From the NCBI RefSeq assembly GCF_000420385.1, contig NZ_ATUV01000001.1, positions 496,001-560,000 on the forward strand: DNA of 64,000 bases, read 5' to 3'. The position numbers were made by a program, and so were the translations under genes. The notes below the pieces were generated by a model that was given only the letters and a program-made list of their open reading frames with translations, had not been told where the DNA came from and made no database searches. This DNA is from Hippea alviniae EP5-r (GTDB lineage Bacteria > Campylobacterota_A > Desulfurellia > Desulfurellales > Hippeaceae). Position 1 is the first letter of the stretch, and every line of letters begins with the position of its first letter. Shown here piece by piece: positions 17,991 to 26,681 of this stretch.

Positions 17991-18440
17991 ATGGCAAGTT
18001 TGGAAGAGAGATTTAATCAGTTCAATCAAAATCTGGCAATGATAAACATTAGACTAAAAAAACTCAATTGCGAATTTGATGATGAGAAGCTGGATGTATC
18101 ACCAGATACTCAGAAGGTCTATATTGATAAAAATTCATACTATCAGGTGTTGGGTGATAATTTCGTAAGGGTTTTTCAGGATTATACGCTCAAGATAGCA
18201 AACAAAGAAGACGAGAACGATGTGTTTGTCAATATTGAAGCCACATTTCTGTTGGATTTTCAGACAGGTGGGCCTATAGACGATGAAGTGTTCGATATAT
18301 TTGCACAATCAACTGTCTTGATAGATTCGTGGCCTTACTTTAGAGAGTTGGTTCAAAACTCTCTTTTGAGAATGGGCCTTGCACCAATACTTATTCCACC
18401 TATACATTTTACACCACCACAGCCACCGCCACAGCAGTAA
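17991..18440 (+). CDS. SecB-like export chaperone
   Basis: 149 residues. The C-terminal segment WPYFRELVQNSLLRMGLAP and LIPPIHF match the conserved SecB segment (FPYARE.., ..LAPVNF), and the tail is Pro/Gln-rich. SecB holds precursors unfolded for SecA. The start at 17991 (ATG) has GGAGG seven bases upstream; an in-frame TTG at 17976 contains that ribosome site and is rejected. The N-terminal 40 residues look unlike classical SecB. Next to tsaB with one base between. Role in export is inferred from the C-terminal motif only. Confidence 0.7.
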   Translation: MASLEERFNQFNQNLAMINIRLKKLNCEFDDEKLDVSPDTQKVYIDKNSYYQVLGDNFVRVFQDYTLKIANKEDENDVFVNIEATFLLDFQTGGPIDDEVFDIFAQSTVLIDSWPYFRELVQNSLLRMGLAPILIPPIHFTPPQPPPQQ

Positions 18441-18441
18441 G

Positions 18442-19005
18442 ATGCAGCTTGCAGTTGACGGAAGTGGCAATTTTTTGGATATAAGTCTGTTTAACAAAGA
18501 AGGAGAGCTTGTCTATTCTCTGTTTCTAAAAAGCAAAAAGACACACTCAAAACAGCTTGTTGATGTGATAGATACAGTTCTCAAACAGCTTGACATATCT
18601 CTTGGCGATATAGATACGCTTTTCTGTGTTGTGGGTCCTGGCAGATACACATCGATAAGGGTTGTTATATCAACACTTAAAGGTTTGTTTTTTCAAAAAA
18701 GTATCAGTGTCTTTAGTTTGAATAGTTTGGATATCACGGCGGCTTCGGTTTGCGATATTGAGATGTTTAGGGTTATTGGTGATTTTTTCTCAAAAGAAGC
18801 CTATTACTGCGATTACGAGAGAAAAAGTGGCCAACTAAAAAGAGTATCACAGATAAAAAAGGGCACAGAAGAAGATGTAAATGATACAGGCTTACCCATA
18901 ATAAGAAGCACGGATGTTAAGCTATTTCCAAAGACAAAGCATGTGTTAGAATTGGAGCAATTTTTTGAAAAGGTTGAGCTGTTTGCTTTAAATCCATTCT
19001 ATTAA
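18442..19005 (+). CDS. tsaB: tRNA threonylcarbamoyladenosine biosynthesis protein TsaB
   Basis: Partner of TsaD in t6A37 formation on ANN-decoding tRNAs. The ASKHA-fold signatures MQLAVDGSG and VVGPGRYTSIRVVISTLKGL are visible; length 187 aa is somewhat short of typical TsaB. The ATG at 18442 is one base after the preceding stop; an earlier in-frame ATG at 18379 would run through the SecB-like gene and is rejected. TsaD, TsaC and TsaE are not in this window. Confidence 0.85.
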   Translation: MQLAVDGSGNFLDISLFNKEGELVYSLFLKSKKTHSKQLVDVIDTVLKQLDISLGDIDTLFCVVGPGRYTSIRVVISTLKGLFFQKSISVFSLNSLDITAASVCDIEMFRVIGDFFSKEAYYCDYERKSGQLKRVSQIKKGTEEDVNDTGLPIIRSTDVKLFPKTKHVLELEQFFEKVELFALNPFY

Positions 19006-19018
19006 AGGAGTGAAACTG

Positions 19019-20212
19019 ATGGCAGAAGTTTTTCCATTCAAAGGCGTTGTGTATGATAGAGACTATGCGAAAGAAGAGATAATGGCGCCACCTTACGATG
19101 TTATAAACGACAAAGAGAAAAAGATGCTTAAAGAGAAAAGTCCATTTAACATAGTAAGACTCACGCTTCCAGACTCATACGATAAAGCAAAAGAGACGCT
19201 GAGTAAATGGTTGAACGATGGAGTTTTGAAGTTTGATGAGCAGTGTTGTTTTTACTCCTATCAGTGCGATTATGAGTTTGAAGGTAAAAATATAAGGTTG
19301 AATGGATTTATAGCTGCTCTTAAGGTTGAAGAGTTTGGCGGTTCTGTAAAACCGCACGAAAAGACGCTCAAAGGCCCAAAGATAGATAGGTTTAACCTTA
19401 TAACAAAGACAAACGCCATGTTCTGCCCGATAATGGGTTTATACAACCACAACAAAGAGATAGAAGAGATATTAAACATTGACAGAGAGTCGTTCTTTGA
19501 AGAAGAGTTTGAGAATATAAAGCATAGAATAGCAAGGATAACGGATAAAGACCAGATTAGAACAATTCAGAATGCATTGAAGAGTGAATCAATAATCATA
19601 GCCGATGGACACCACAGGTATGAGACAGCTTTAATGATTAAAGAGTATTACAACAAACAGGGTATAAAAGAAGGCGGTTTTGACTATATCATGATTCTCC
19701 TGTTAGATGCACAAACGGGTGGTTTAAGCCTAAATCCCATTCACAGACTCGTAAAGAAGATCGATGATTTTGATGCCTTTTTAACTGAGCTTAAAAGATA
19801 TTTTGTAATATATTCTGAAGATGACGGCAATTGGGATTTTGCCATGTATGATGGAGAAGGGTTTGTCTATTTAAGATTTAAAGAGAACAAGCCTTCTGAC
19901 TTGTTAAAGAGATTAGATGTAAGCATATTTGAAGATTACATTTACAAGAAGATTTTAAATCTAACAGATAAAGATATCAAAAATCAGCGTGTTGCAGGAT
20001 ATGCCCACTCAAAAGACGAACTTATTGAGCTTGTAAACTCAAAGAAGGCAAGGTTAGGGTTTGTTTTAAAGCCTATGAGTTTTGAAGAACTTGTTGAGAT
20101 TACAAACAAGGGCTTAACAGTTCCACAAAAATCGACATTTTTCCATCCAAAGATACCATCTGGCCTTGTTGGATATCACTTCAAGAGTATTGAAGGATGC
20201 AGAGATGTTTGA
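19019..20212 (+). CDS. DUF1015 family protein
   Basis: Conserved protein of about 400 residues with the family start AEVFPFKGVVYD and MAPPYDVI, and the signature IADGHHRYETALM about half way. Members are widespread and of unknown biochemical function; proximity to serine/phosphoserine metabolism has been noted for some. The ATG at 19019 follows AAGGAG by 9 bases; an in-frame GTG at 19010 overlaps that site and is rejected. Its end overlaps queD by 8 bases. Confidence 0.85.
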   Translation: MAEVFPFKGVVYDRDYAKEEIMAPPYDVINDKEKKMLKEKSPFNIVRLTLPDSYDKAKETLSKWLNDGVLKFDEQCCFYSYQCDYEFEGKNIRLNGFIAALKVEEFGGSVKPHEKTLKGPKIDRFNLITKTNAMFCPIMGLYNHNKEIEEILNIDRESFFEEEFENIKHRIARITDKDQIRTIQNALKSESIIIADGHHRYETALMIKEYYNKQGIKEGGFDYIMILLLDAQTGGLSLNPIHRLVKKIDDFDAFLTELKRYFVIYSEDDGNWDFAMYDGEGFVYLRFKENKPSDLLKRLDVSIFEDYIYKKILNLTDKDIKNQRVAGYAHSKDELIELVNSKKARLGFVLKPMSFEELVEITNKGLTVPQKSTFFHPKIPSGLVGYHFKSIEGCRDV

Positions 20213-20582
20213 GATTACAATAACAACGGATTTTGCAGCTGCCCACAGGCTTAAGAATTACAACGGTGCATGTGAGAATTTACACGGACACAACTTCATC
20301 GTTGAAGTGAGTGTTGTATGTAAAGAGTTAGACGATGCATACATAGCGATAGATTTCAAGGTGCTTAAATCAATAGTTGCAGAGATAGTTGATAAATTAG
20401 ACCATAGATACCTAAACGACATAAACTATTTTGATAAAACAAACCCAACAAGCGAGATGATAGCAAAATACATTTATGAAGAGCTAAAAGAGAAGCTAAA
20501 AAACAGAAACAGAAGCTGCAAACCATCGAAGGTAAGTGTTTTTGAATCCTTAAAAGCCAAGGCAACATATTTTGAAGATTAA
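20205..20582 (+). CDS. queD: 6-carboxy-5,6,7,8-tetrahydropterin synthase (QueD/PTPS)
   Basis: Converts 7,8-dihydroneopterin triphosphate to 6-carboxytetrahydropterin for queuosine. Zinc histidines are visible in AAAHRL and LHGHN, and the catalytic cysteine in CENLHGHN. 125 residues from the ATG at 20205, which lies in the end of the DUF1015 gene. QueC, QueE and QueF are not in the window. The stop shares TTAA with the convergent tonB stop. Confidence 0.92.
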   Translation: MFEITITTDFAAAHRLKNYNGACENLHGHNFIVEVSVVCKELDDAYIAIDFKVLKSIVAEIVDKLDHRYLNDINYFDKTNPTSEMIAKYIYEELKEKLKNRNRSCKPSKVSVFESLKAKATYFED

Positions 20583-21403
20583 TAGATAAAATAATAACCT
20601 AAGGTATATTCAAAAGTTGCATATATGTTTAAAACATCAACACCAAACCTTTTTGGCAGTGGTGGAAATGGTGCAGCATCTTTAACAGCCTGCAGTGCTG
20701 CCTTGTCAAGCAGTGGATAACCACTTGACCTTAAAAGCTTTAGTTTAACCAAAGAACCATCTTTGCCTATACTAAATAGGATTAACAACCTGCCCTGCTG
20801 ACCCGTCTGTATCGCTTCTTGTGGATATATCCATACATTTTGAATCTTGTGTTTTATATGTTGCATGTATGATGCGTATTTTATTGATTGAGTGCCTATG
20901 CTTACGGTTGCTTCTCTTTTTACATTTTTAGACTTATACTCCTTTGATTTGCCCGCAGTAAAACCGCTTTTTGGTATTGTTTTAAACAATCCGCCTTTTA
21001 TCTTAACTAAGCTTGGTTTTTTCTCTCTTTTTACTTCTGCTTTTGTTTTGCCCGTTAGTGATGGTTTGACTCTCTTTTTCGATACGGTTTTCTCTTTCTG
21101 TTTTGAAGGTTTTGTGCCTATAGTTTTTGGTTTGTTTGAGCCGAAGGGCAGTTTCTCTTCTTTTGAGTATATTTTGGATGAGCCTTTTCTTGAGATATTT
21201 GCAGCAATCTTGTGTTTTTCCTTTATCTTTGGTTTCTCTTTCTGCTTTGGCAGTGTTATTATGTCAACAATAATGGGTTTTTTCTCTTTTGGTTTTTGTG
21301 GCGTTTCAATTTTAAATAAGTCAACAAAAAGCAGAAAGAGAGAAAGATGTAGTAAAAGAGATATAAAAAAACCTATCCACAAGAATCGTTTGAATTTGCT
21401 CAT
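20579..21403 (-). CDS. tonB: TonB energy-transducing protein
   Basis: Links the inner-membrane proton gradient to outer-membrane TonB-dependent receptors. One N-terminal membrane segment (about 8-30), a long Lys/Pro-rich periplasmic linker (about 35-185), and a C-terminal TonB domain (YPQEAIQTGQQGRLLILFSI, PFPPLP). ExbB and ExbD are not adjacent. It is the last gene of the 22-gene minus-strand run and begins 41 bases after the previous stop. Confidence 0.9.
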   Translation of the reverse strand: MSKFKRFLWIGFFISLLLHLSLFLLFVDLFKIETPQKPKEKKPIIVDIITLPKQKEKPKIKEKHKIAANISRKGSSKIYSKEEKLPFGSNKPKTIGTKPSKQKEKTVSKKRVKPSLTGKTKAEVKREKKPSLVKIKGGLFKTIPKSGFTAGKSKEYKSKNVKREATVSIGTQSIKYASYMQHIKHKIQNVWIYPQEAIQTGQQGRLLILFSIGKDGSLVKLKLLRSSGYPLLDKAALQAVKDAAPFPPLPKRFGVDVLNIYATFEYTLGYYFIY

Positions 21404-21444
21404 CGCAAGAAGATATAAAAAAGCTTAAAAAATTACAAGATTGA

Positions 21445-21639
21445 CTAAAACTCTGCAAAGAATGGGAAAAGAATCAGAATAACAGAGATGCCAACAATGT
21501 AAAAAAACTTCAAAGGAACAAAGCTTACAACCGTTAATGCGGCACCGCTTATGGCAAACGATAGTCTTGTGCTCTTTTTTGCATATACCATGTAAGCTAT
21601 TCCTATGATGCTTACTATAAAACCAAAAATTAAAGTCAT
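21445..21639 (-). CDS. Small two-segment membrane protein, unknown
   Basis: 64 residues with two or three hydrophobic stretches (IFGFIVSIIGIAYMVYA, FAISGAALTVVSFVPL, FYIVGISVILILFPF) separated by KKSTR. It starts one base after the aroA stop, so it is probably translationally coupled. No family recognised. Its placement and composition support a real gene, but nothing indicates function. Confidence 0.6.
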   Translation of the reverse strand: MTLIFGFIVSIIGIAYMVYAKKSTRLSFAISGAALTVVSFVPLKFFYIVGISVILILFPFFAEF

Positions 21640-21640
21640 C

Positions 21641-22912
21641 TTACAGGCTCACATAACTTAAATGGTCTAAAAAGTTTGGATAGCTTACTGAGATAGATTT
21701 TGTCTCTGAGATATTTATATCGACGCCGCTCACAGCTTTCAAGATTGAAAAGCTCATTGCTATTCTATGGTCAAACTGCGTATCGATGACGGCAGGTCTT
21801 AGTTTTATGTTTCTGTCGCCTTTTATTGCAAAACCATCTTCAAACTCTTCAACTTCAACACCCACCCTTCTTAGATTTGTGCAGATGGCGGCAATCCTAT
21901 CACTCTCTTTTTTTCTTAACTCTGATGCATTCCTTATATAACTCGCACCGTCGCAGAACACGGCAAGGATTGAAAGTATAGGTATCTCATCAATCAGCGT
22001 TGGTATAAGCTCACCTTCAATCGTAAATGGAGACAGTTCCTTTGTGTGTCTAACGAGAATATCACCAACCTTTTCAAAGTTTTCAACTCTTTCGTTTATA
22101 ATTTCATAATCAACCGAAGCCATGTCAAATACACGCAGTATGCCGCTTCTTGTCGGGTTTAGGACGACATCGCTTAAGATTATCTCTGAATTCTCCTTAA
22201 GTGCCGCATAAACCATAAAGAAAGCGGCAGATGAGATATCAGCTGGAACATTTATGCTAAAATCACCAGTAAGTTCCCTATTTCTCCCAAGCTCTATGCT
22301 GTTTTTGTCAACGATAACATCAACGCCGAATGCTTTAAGCATGTTTTCTGAATGGTCTCGTGATTTATACGGCTCTTCGATTCTAACTGTATCATGAGAG
22401 TATAACCCTGCAAGCAGAATAGCTGATTTAACCTGAGCAGATGCAACAGGGCTTTTATAGATGATTCCAGTTGTTGGGTTTGTGCCCTTTATAGCCATAG
22501 GCAGAAGGTTGTTGTTTCGTGCGAGTATTGTTGCACCCATCTGAGAGAGTGGTTTTACCACCCTTCCCATAGGCCTTTTTCTTAACGATTCATCACCCGT
22601 TATTACGCTAAAGAAGTTTTGAGCTGATAAAAGTCCACTGATGAGTCTTGCAGAAGTGCCAGAATTTCCCATGTCTATAACATTGTTTGGCTCTTTCAGG
22701 GAGTATTTACCTGCTCCATTTACGATTACATGCTTTGATGATATCTCTATCTCGACGCCAATAGACTGCATGGCTTTTATTGTCCTTAGCGTATCGTCAG
22801 AAAAGAGCATGTTGCTTATCTTGACCCTTCCTTTTGAGATTGACGAGAATATTACAGCCCTGTGTGATATGGATTTATCCGAAGCAGGCCTTATTCGTTT
22901 TACTTTAGCCAT
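21641..22912 (-). CDS. aroA: 3-phosphoshikimate 1-carboxyvinyltransferase (EPSP synthase)
   Basis: Joins shikimate 3-phosphate and phosphoenolpyruvate. SDKSISHRAVI near residue 12, NSGTSARLISGLL near 83, PGDISS-like PADISSAAFF and the C-terminal DHRIAMSF are present. 423 aa. It overlaps lptC by 13 bases; no other shikimate genes are nearby. Confidence 0.95.
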   Translation of the reverse strand: MAKVKRIRPASDKSISHRAVIFSSISKGRVKISNMLFSDDTLRTIKAMQSIGVEIEISSKHVIVNGAGKYSLKEPNNVIDMGNSGTSARLISGLLSAQNFFSVITGDESLRKRPMGRVVKPLSQMGATILARNNNLLPMAIKGTNPTTGIIYKSPVASAQVKSAILLAGLYSHDTVRIEEPYKSRDHSENMLKAFGVDVIVDKNSIELGRNRELTGDFSINVPADISSAAFFMVYAALKENSEIILSDVVLNPTRSGILRVFDMASVDYEIINERVENFEKVGDILVRHTKELSPFTIEGELIPTLIDEIPILSILAVFCDGASYIRNASELRKKESDRIAAICTNLRRVGVEVEEFEDGFAIKGDRNIKLRPAVIDTQFDHRIAMSFSILKAVSGVDINISETKSISVSYPNFLDHLSYVSL

Positions 22913-23436
22913 ATATCCACCCTTTTTGCCTTTAGAATGTCGCTGTTAATCAGGTAAACAAACGATTCTCCCTTGAATTTTGACTTTTTGTTGAACCCAT
23001 TGAAGGCATTTTTGCTTGATAAGGTTGAATCTTTGCTGTTGTAAAATACATCAGAGCCTTTTATGTTTAAATCTTCCCTTTTTAAATAAACATTGCCTTT
23101 TGCCAGAACACTGTTGTTGGGATAGACATAAGCCTTGTCAGACTTTATGTAAACATCGGGTTTGTTCTTCTCTATTATCCACAGGTTTGGTTTAAACAGC
23201 TCTATAACGCCATCTTTTCTTTTAATCATATCAGCTGCGATGAGATGATATCGCTTGTTATTTGCAACTCTCCATAAATCAACGCCCTTTGCCTTCTCTT
23301 TGACTTCAAACCTTACCTTCTGCTGTGGTGCAACTTCACGCTGAACAAAGCCCAAAAACAGAAACGCCAAGACTCCAAAAAATAGAAAAAAAGCAAGATA
23401 GCCAACAAGAAGTGTAAGTTTCTTAAACGATATCAT
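22900..23436 (-). CDS. lptC: LPS export protein LptC
   Basis: Bitopic inner-membrane protein passing lipopolysaccharide from LptB2FG to the LptA bridge. One membrane segment near residues 10-30, then a beta-rich periplasmic domain with repeated short strands such as LAKGNVYLKREDL and the family stretch MIKRKDGVIELFKP. 178 aa. Sits between kdsC and aroA with 13-14 base overlaps on both sides, the classical kdsD-kdsC-lptC order. LptA and LptB are not in the window. Confidence 0.85.
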   Translation of the reverse strand: MISFKKLTLLVGYLAFFLFFGVLAFLFLGFVQREVAPQQKVRFEVKEKAKGVDLWRVANNKRYHLIAADMIKRKDGVIELFKPNLWIIEKNKPDVYIKSDKAYVYPNNSVLAKGNVYLKREDLNIKGSDVFYNSKDSTLSSKNAFNGFNKKSKFKGESFVYLINSDILKAKRVDIWLK

Positions 23437-23944
23437 ATCTGTCTAAGAGCAGGTATTTCTCCATCATCTTATCCCACAATCCCTGCTGTTTCATTATGTA
23501 TTCGATGATGTCTCTTACTGCTCCCCTGCCGCCTTCGTATTTTGATATGTAATCGCTGACCTTTTTCACTTCTTCGTGTGCGTCTGATGGACAGGCAGAA
23601 AAACCTGCTAATATCATAGGTGGTATGTCGATGACATCATCGCCTATGTATGCTATCTCATCGTTTGATAGTTTATATTTGTTTTTAAGCTCTTTAAATG
23701 CATCTAATTTGTTGTGCTGATTTTGGAAACAGTCGTCAACTTCTAACTGTTCTGCTCTTATTTGAGTTACTTTTGAGTATCTGCCGCTTAAAAAGGCAAG
23801 TTTTATACCAAAACCCTTTATGATATGAAAGATATGCCCATCTTTGACATCAAAGAACTTGTATTCTATTCCGTTGTCGTCTAATATAATTCTGCCATCT
23901 GTAAGAACACCGTCAACATCCATAATAATAAGCTTTATCTCCAT
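23423..23944 (-). CDS. kdsC: 3-deoxy-D-manno-octulosonate 8-phosphate phosphatase (KdsC)
   Basis: HAD-superfamily enzyme removing phosphate from KDO 8-phosphate. Motif I DVDGVLTDG (9-17), motif II FLSGRYS and motif IV AYIGDDVIDIP are visible. 173 aa with no cap, as in KdsC. Starts directly after kdsD, one base apart from its stop. Confidence 0.94.
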   Translation of the reverse strand: MEIKLIIMDVDGVLTDGRIILDDNGIEYKFFDVKDGHIFHIIKGFGIKLAFLSGRYSKVTQIRAEQLEVDDCFQNQHNKLDAFKELKNKYKLSNDEIAYIGDDVIDIPPMILAGFSACPSDAHEEVKKVSDYISKYEGGRGAVRDIIEYIMKQQGLWDKMMEKYLLLDRYDIV

Positions 23945-24916
23945 TTATAAAACTCCTGCTTTGAGTATATCGTGCAGATGAATTACACCTTCAACACAAT
24001 TGTTTGAATCTATAACGACAAGGCTTGTTATAGAGTGTTTCTCCATGATGTTTGCAGCCTTTGCGGCAAGTGAGTATCTATCTATAACCTTTGGGTTTCT
24101 TGTTGCTATATCTTTTGCCTTTATTTTGAAAAGCCTGTCGTTGTATTTCTCTATAGCCCTTCTTAGGTCTCCATCTGTTATAACGCCCGTCAGCTTGCCG
24201 CTTTTATTTAATACGACGGTCATGCCCAATCTTTTTGACGATATCTCATAGACAAGTGAGCTAAAATCACACTCTTCATTGACTGTTGGTATCTCATTAC
24301 CTGTGTGCATTAAGTCTTCAACCCTGACAAGAAGTTTTTTGCCTATGGAACCGCCCGGATGAAAGAAGGCAAAGTCTTCTTCCTTAAAATCCCTTTTTAC
24401 TATGAGACCTGCAGCCAATGCATCGCCTATGACGAGCGCAACAGTTGTCGATGATGTGGGAACAAGGCTGACTGGCGTTGCTTCTTTTTCTACCGACGCG
24501 TCAAGCACAACATCGCTTCTTTTTGCAAGCTCTGAATTTATGTTGCCCACTATTGAGATAATCGGTATTCCGAATCGTTTAAGCATAGGCAAAAGAAAAA
24601 GTATCTCTGGAGTTGTCCCTGAGTTTGAAAGGAGAATGGCGACATCTTCCCTTCTTATTGCTCCCAAATCGCCGTGTGCTGCTTCTGATGGATGAACGAA
24701 TATAGAAGCTATACCTATACTTGAGAATGTTGACGATATCTTCTTTGCAACAAGACCAGATTTACCCATCCCGCTGAAAATTACCCTGCCCTTGCAGTTG
24801 TCTATTATCTCAACTGCCTTAAAAAAAGACTCATCTATCCTTTTGCTTAACCTATCAATACTATCTTTTTCTATCCTTACAGCTTCTTCTATGGCGTTAA
24901 GAACATTACTTCTCAT
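23945..24916 (-). CDS. kdsD: D-arabinose 5-phosphate isomerase (KdsD/KpsF)
   Basis: Supplies arabinose 5-phosphate for KDO synthesis. N-terminal SIS domain (about 35-175, with FSGMGKSGLVAKKIS and SNSGTTPE) and two C-terminal CBS domains (about 205-323). The length of 323 aa matches the family. Begins 11 bases before the stop of the TPR gene. Confidence 0.94.
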   Translation of the reverse strand: MRSNVLNAIEEAVRIEKDSIDRLSKRIDESFFKAVEIIDNCKGRVIFSGMGKSGLVAKKISSTFSSIGIASIFVHPSEAAHGDLGAIRREDVAILLSNSGTTPEILFLLPMLKRFGIPIISIVGNINSELAKRSDVVLDASVEKEATPVSLVPTSSTTVALVIGDALAAGLIVKRDFKEEDFAFFHPGGSIGKKLLVRVEDLMHTGNEIPTVNEECDFSSLVYEISSKRLGMTVVLNKSGKLTGVITDGDLRRAIEKYNDRLFKIKAKDIATRNPKVIDRYSLAAKAANIMEKHSITSLVVIDSNNCVEGVIHLHDILKAGVL

Positions 24917-25460
24917 CGCTGTTTTTCTTCTTGTTGACTATGTTAAACAACTCTTTTCTTAAATTCTCATCAAACGGCTTCATTCTTACGGCTTTTGCTA
25001 AATAATCAATCGCCTTTGAATAGTCGCCCATCTTCTCATACACCCTGCCAAGCAGCATGTTTGTGTTGACGCCTCTGTTTCTGTCTGGTTCGACTTTTGA
25101 AAGGTAAAGGTCTTCGCCTACGCTTGTTGCTTTAACATTGTAAAGTGATAGCAAGTCGTAAAGATAATCCACATCTCCATCAACATAAGATGAGCCGTCT
25201 TGATACTTCTCAAACAGCTCTTCTATTGCTTTCTGTTGCTCTTCTGACGAAAATACAAATACGCTAAACATATCCTTTGCTTCAATCATGCCATCTTCTA
25301 TTGCATCTATACAGACAACGCCAAATCTTGCTATCCTGTTTGTTGGCTCTTTTGACAAAACCAAAGAGAAAAACATCTCTGCCTTATCAAATCTGTTTTT
25401 TAGAAAACTCTCTATGCCGTATTGCAATAACTCTTCTGTTTTCTTTTTGCTTACATCCAT
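24906..25460 (-). CDS. TPR-repeat protein, unknown
   Basis: 184 residues. A TPR-like helical repeat near residues 8-45 (FLKNRFDKAEMFFSLVLSKE) and a clear one near the C-terminus (GRVYEKMGDYSKAIDYLAKA). No signal peptide, so cytoplasmic. Overlaps acylphosphatase by 10 and kdsD by 11 bases. Likely a protein-binding scaffold; partner unknown. Confidence 0.75.
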   Translation of the reverse strand: MDVSKKKTEELLQYGIESFLKNRFDKAEMFFSLVLSKEPTNRIARFGVVCIDAIEDGMIEAKDMFSVFVFSSEEQQKAIEELFEKYQDGSSYVDGDVDYLYDLLSLYNVKATSVGEDLYLSKVEPDRNRGVNTNMLLGRVYEKMGDYSKAIDYLAKAVRMKPFDENLRKELFNIVNKKKNSDEK

Positions 25461-25720
25461 ATTTCAAACCCCTCTTTAGGTTGAAAATCTATATCAAACG
25501 CTTCAACATTCTTCACCACGCTTGCGGCAGGGCCTTTCTTTGCTGCATTTATCATAACATTCACTATCTTCTCATCAGCACAAACAACCATCTCAACACT
25601 GCCATCGGGCATATTTCTAACATATCCTTTAACATTAAGCATATCGGCAAGCCTTTTTGCCCATGCTCTATATCCAACACCTTGCACGACGCCGGTTATT
25701 TTCAATCTTTTGCATTGCAT
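25451..25720 (-). CDS. acyP: Acylphosphatase
   Basis: Hydrolyses acyl phosphates such as carbamoyl phosphate. GVVQGVGYRAWAKRLA (10-25, substrate-binding Arg18) and GYVRNMPDGSVE (32-43, catalytic Asn36) are diagnostic. 89 aa, normal. Overlaps the preceding dehydrogenase gene by 19 bases. Confidence 0.95.
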   Translation of the reverse strand: MQCKRLKITGVVQGVGYRAWAKRLADMLNVKGYVRNMPDGSVEMVVCADEKIVNVMINAAKKGPAASVVKNVEAFDIDFQPKEGFEIWM

Positions 25721-26679
25721 AGCTGACCTCCGTTAACTGCAAAATCAGGACACTCACCTTCATACACTTTGACTATATTTTCTGCAACTATTTCTGCCAT
25801 TTTCTCTCGTGCTTTAAAAGTGGCAGAGCCTATATGTGGAAGCAGGATGCAGTTTTTAAGATTTAAAAGTCTTTTGTCGAAGTTTGGCTCATTTTCATAT
25901 ACATCAAGGCCGACTTTAAAGTCTGGATTCTTTTGGGCTTTATCTATTAAAGCGTCTGTGTTTACTATCTCTCCTCTGCCTATGTTTACGAAGATTGCAT
26001 CGTTTTTCATTAGTTTAAACTCATCGTAAGACAACATGTGTTTGCTTTTCTCGTTTAACGGAGCAGATACAACAATTACATCGCTTCTTTTTAATAGCTC
26101 TTTGAGTTCAACCCTTTCTGCGTCAACGAGATTGTCGTAAGGGTTCCTGTTTCTATTGTAATAGATGACTCTCATGTTAAACCCAAAACGAGACATTCTT
26201 GCTATTTGAGAGCCAATCCTTCCCATTCCTATAATTCCAATTGTTTTTTCATATAGCTCTTTACCCAAAAACAACACAGGGTCAAAGCCGACAAATTTTC
26301 CTTCTCTGACGAATCTATCGGCAGCTGTTATATTCCTTGCTAATGAGATAATAAGGGCAAAACCAAGCTCAGCCGTTGCTTGAGTTAGAACATCAGGCGT
26401 GTTTGTAAACAGAATACCTTTTTTAGTTGCAGCTTCTATATCGACATTGTTTATTCCAACACCGTAATTGGCTATGATTTTTAGATTTTTTGCATTTTCT
26501 ATAATCTCTTGATCTATTCTATCTGAAACCATACTTACTATGCCAAATACATCTCTGCTTAGCGCTTTTATCTCTTTATGTGTTAGGTTTCTGTTTTCTT
26601 TATTCAGTATAACTTCAAATTTTGACTTTAATATGTTTATGCCGTTTTCTGGTATCCTTCGTGTTATTAAAACCTTCAT
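25702..26679 (-). CDS. D-isomer-specific 2-hydroxyacid dehydrogenase (glyoxylate/glycerate type)
   Basis: NAD(P)-dependent reductase or dehydrogenase of 2-oxo/2-hydroxy acids. Cofactor motif GIIGMGRIGSQIA near residue 150; the catalytic Arg (SAPLN region), Glu (VYENEP) and His (LLPHIGSAT) are present. 325 aa resembles glyoxylate/hydroxypyruvate reductases more than SerA, because no ACT domain is present. Substrate cannot be fixed from sequence. Confidence 0.9.
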   Translation of the reverse strand: MKVLITRRIPENGINILKSKFEVILNKENRNLTHKEIKALSRDVFGIVSMVSDRIDQEIIENAKNLKIIANYGVGINNVDIEAATKKGILFTNTPDVLTQATAELGFALIISLARNITAADRFVREGKFVGFDPVLFLGKELYEKTIGIIGMGRIGSQIARMSRFGFNMRVIYYNRNRNPYDNLVDAERVELKELLKRSDVIVVSAPLNEKSKHMLSYDEFKLMKNDAIFVNIGRGEIVNTDALIDKAQKNPDFKVGLDVYENEPNFDKRLLNLKNCILLPHIGSATFKAREKMAEIVAENIVKVYEGECPDFAVNGGQLCNAKD

Positions 26680-26681
26680 CT

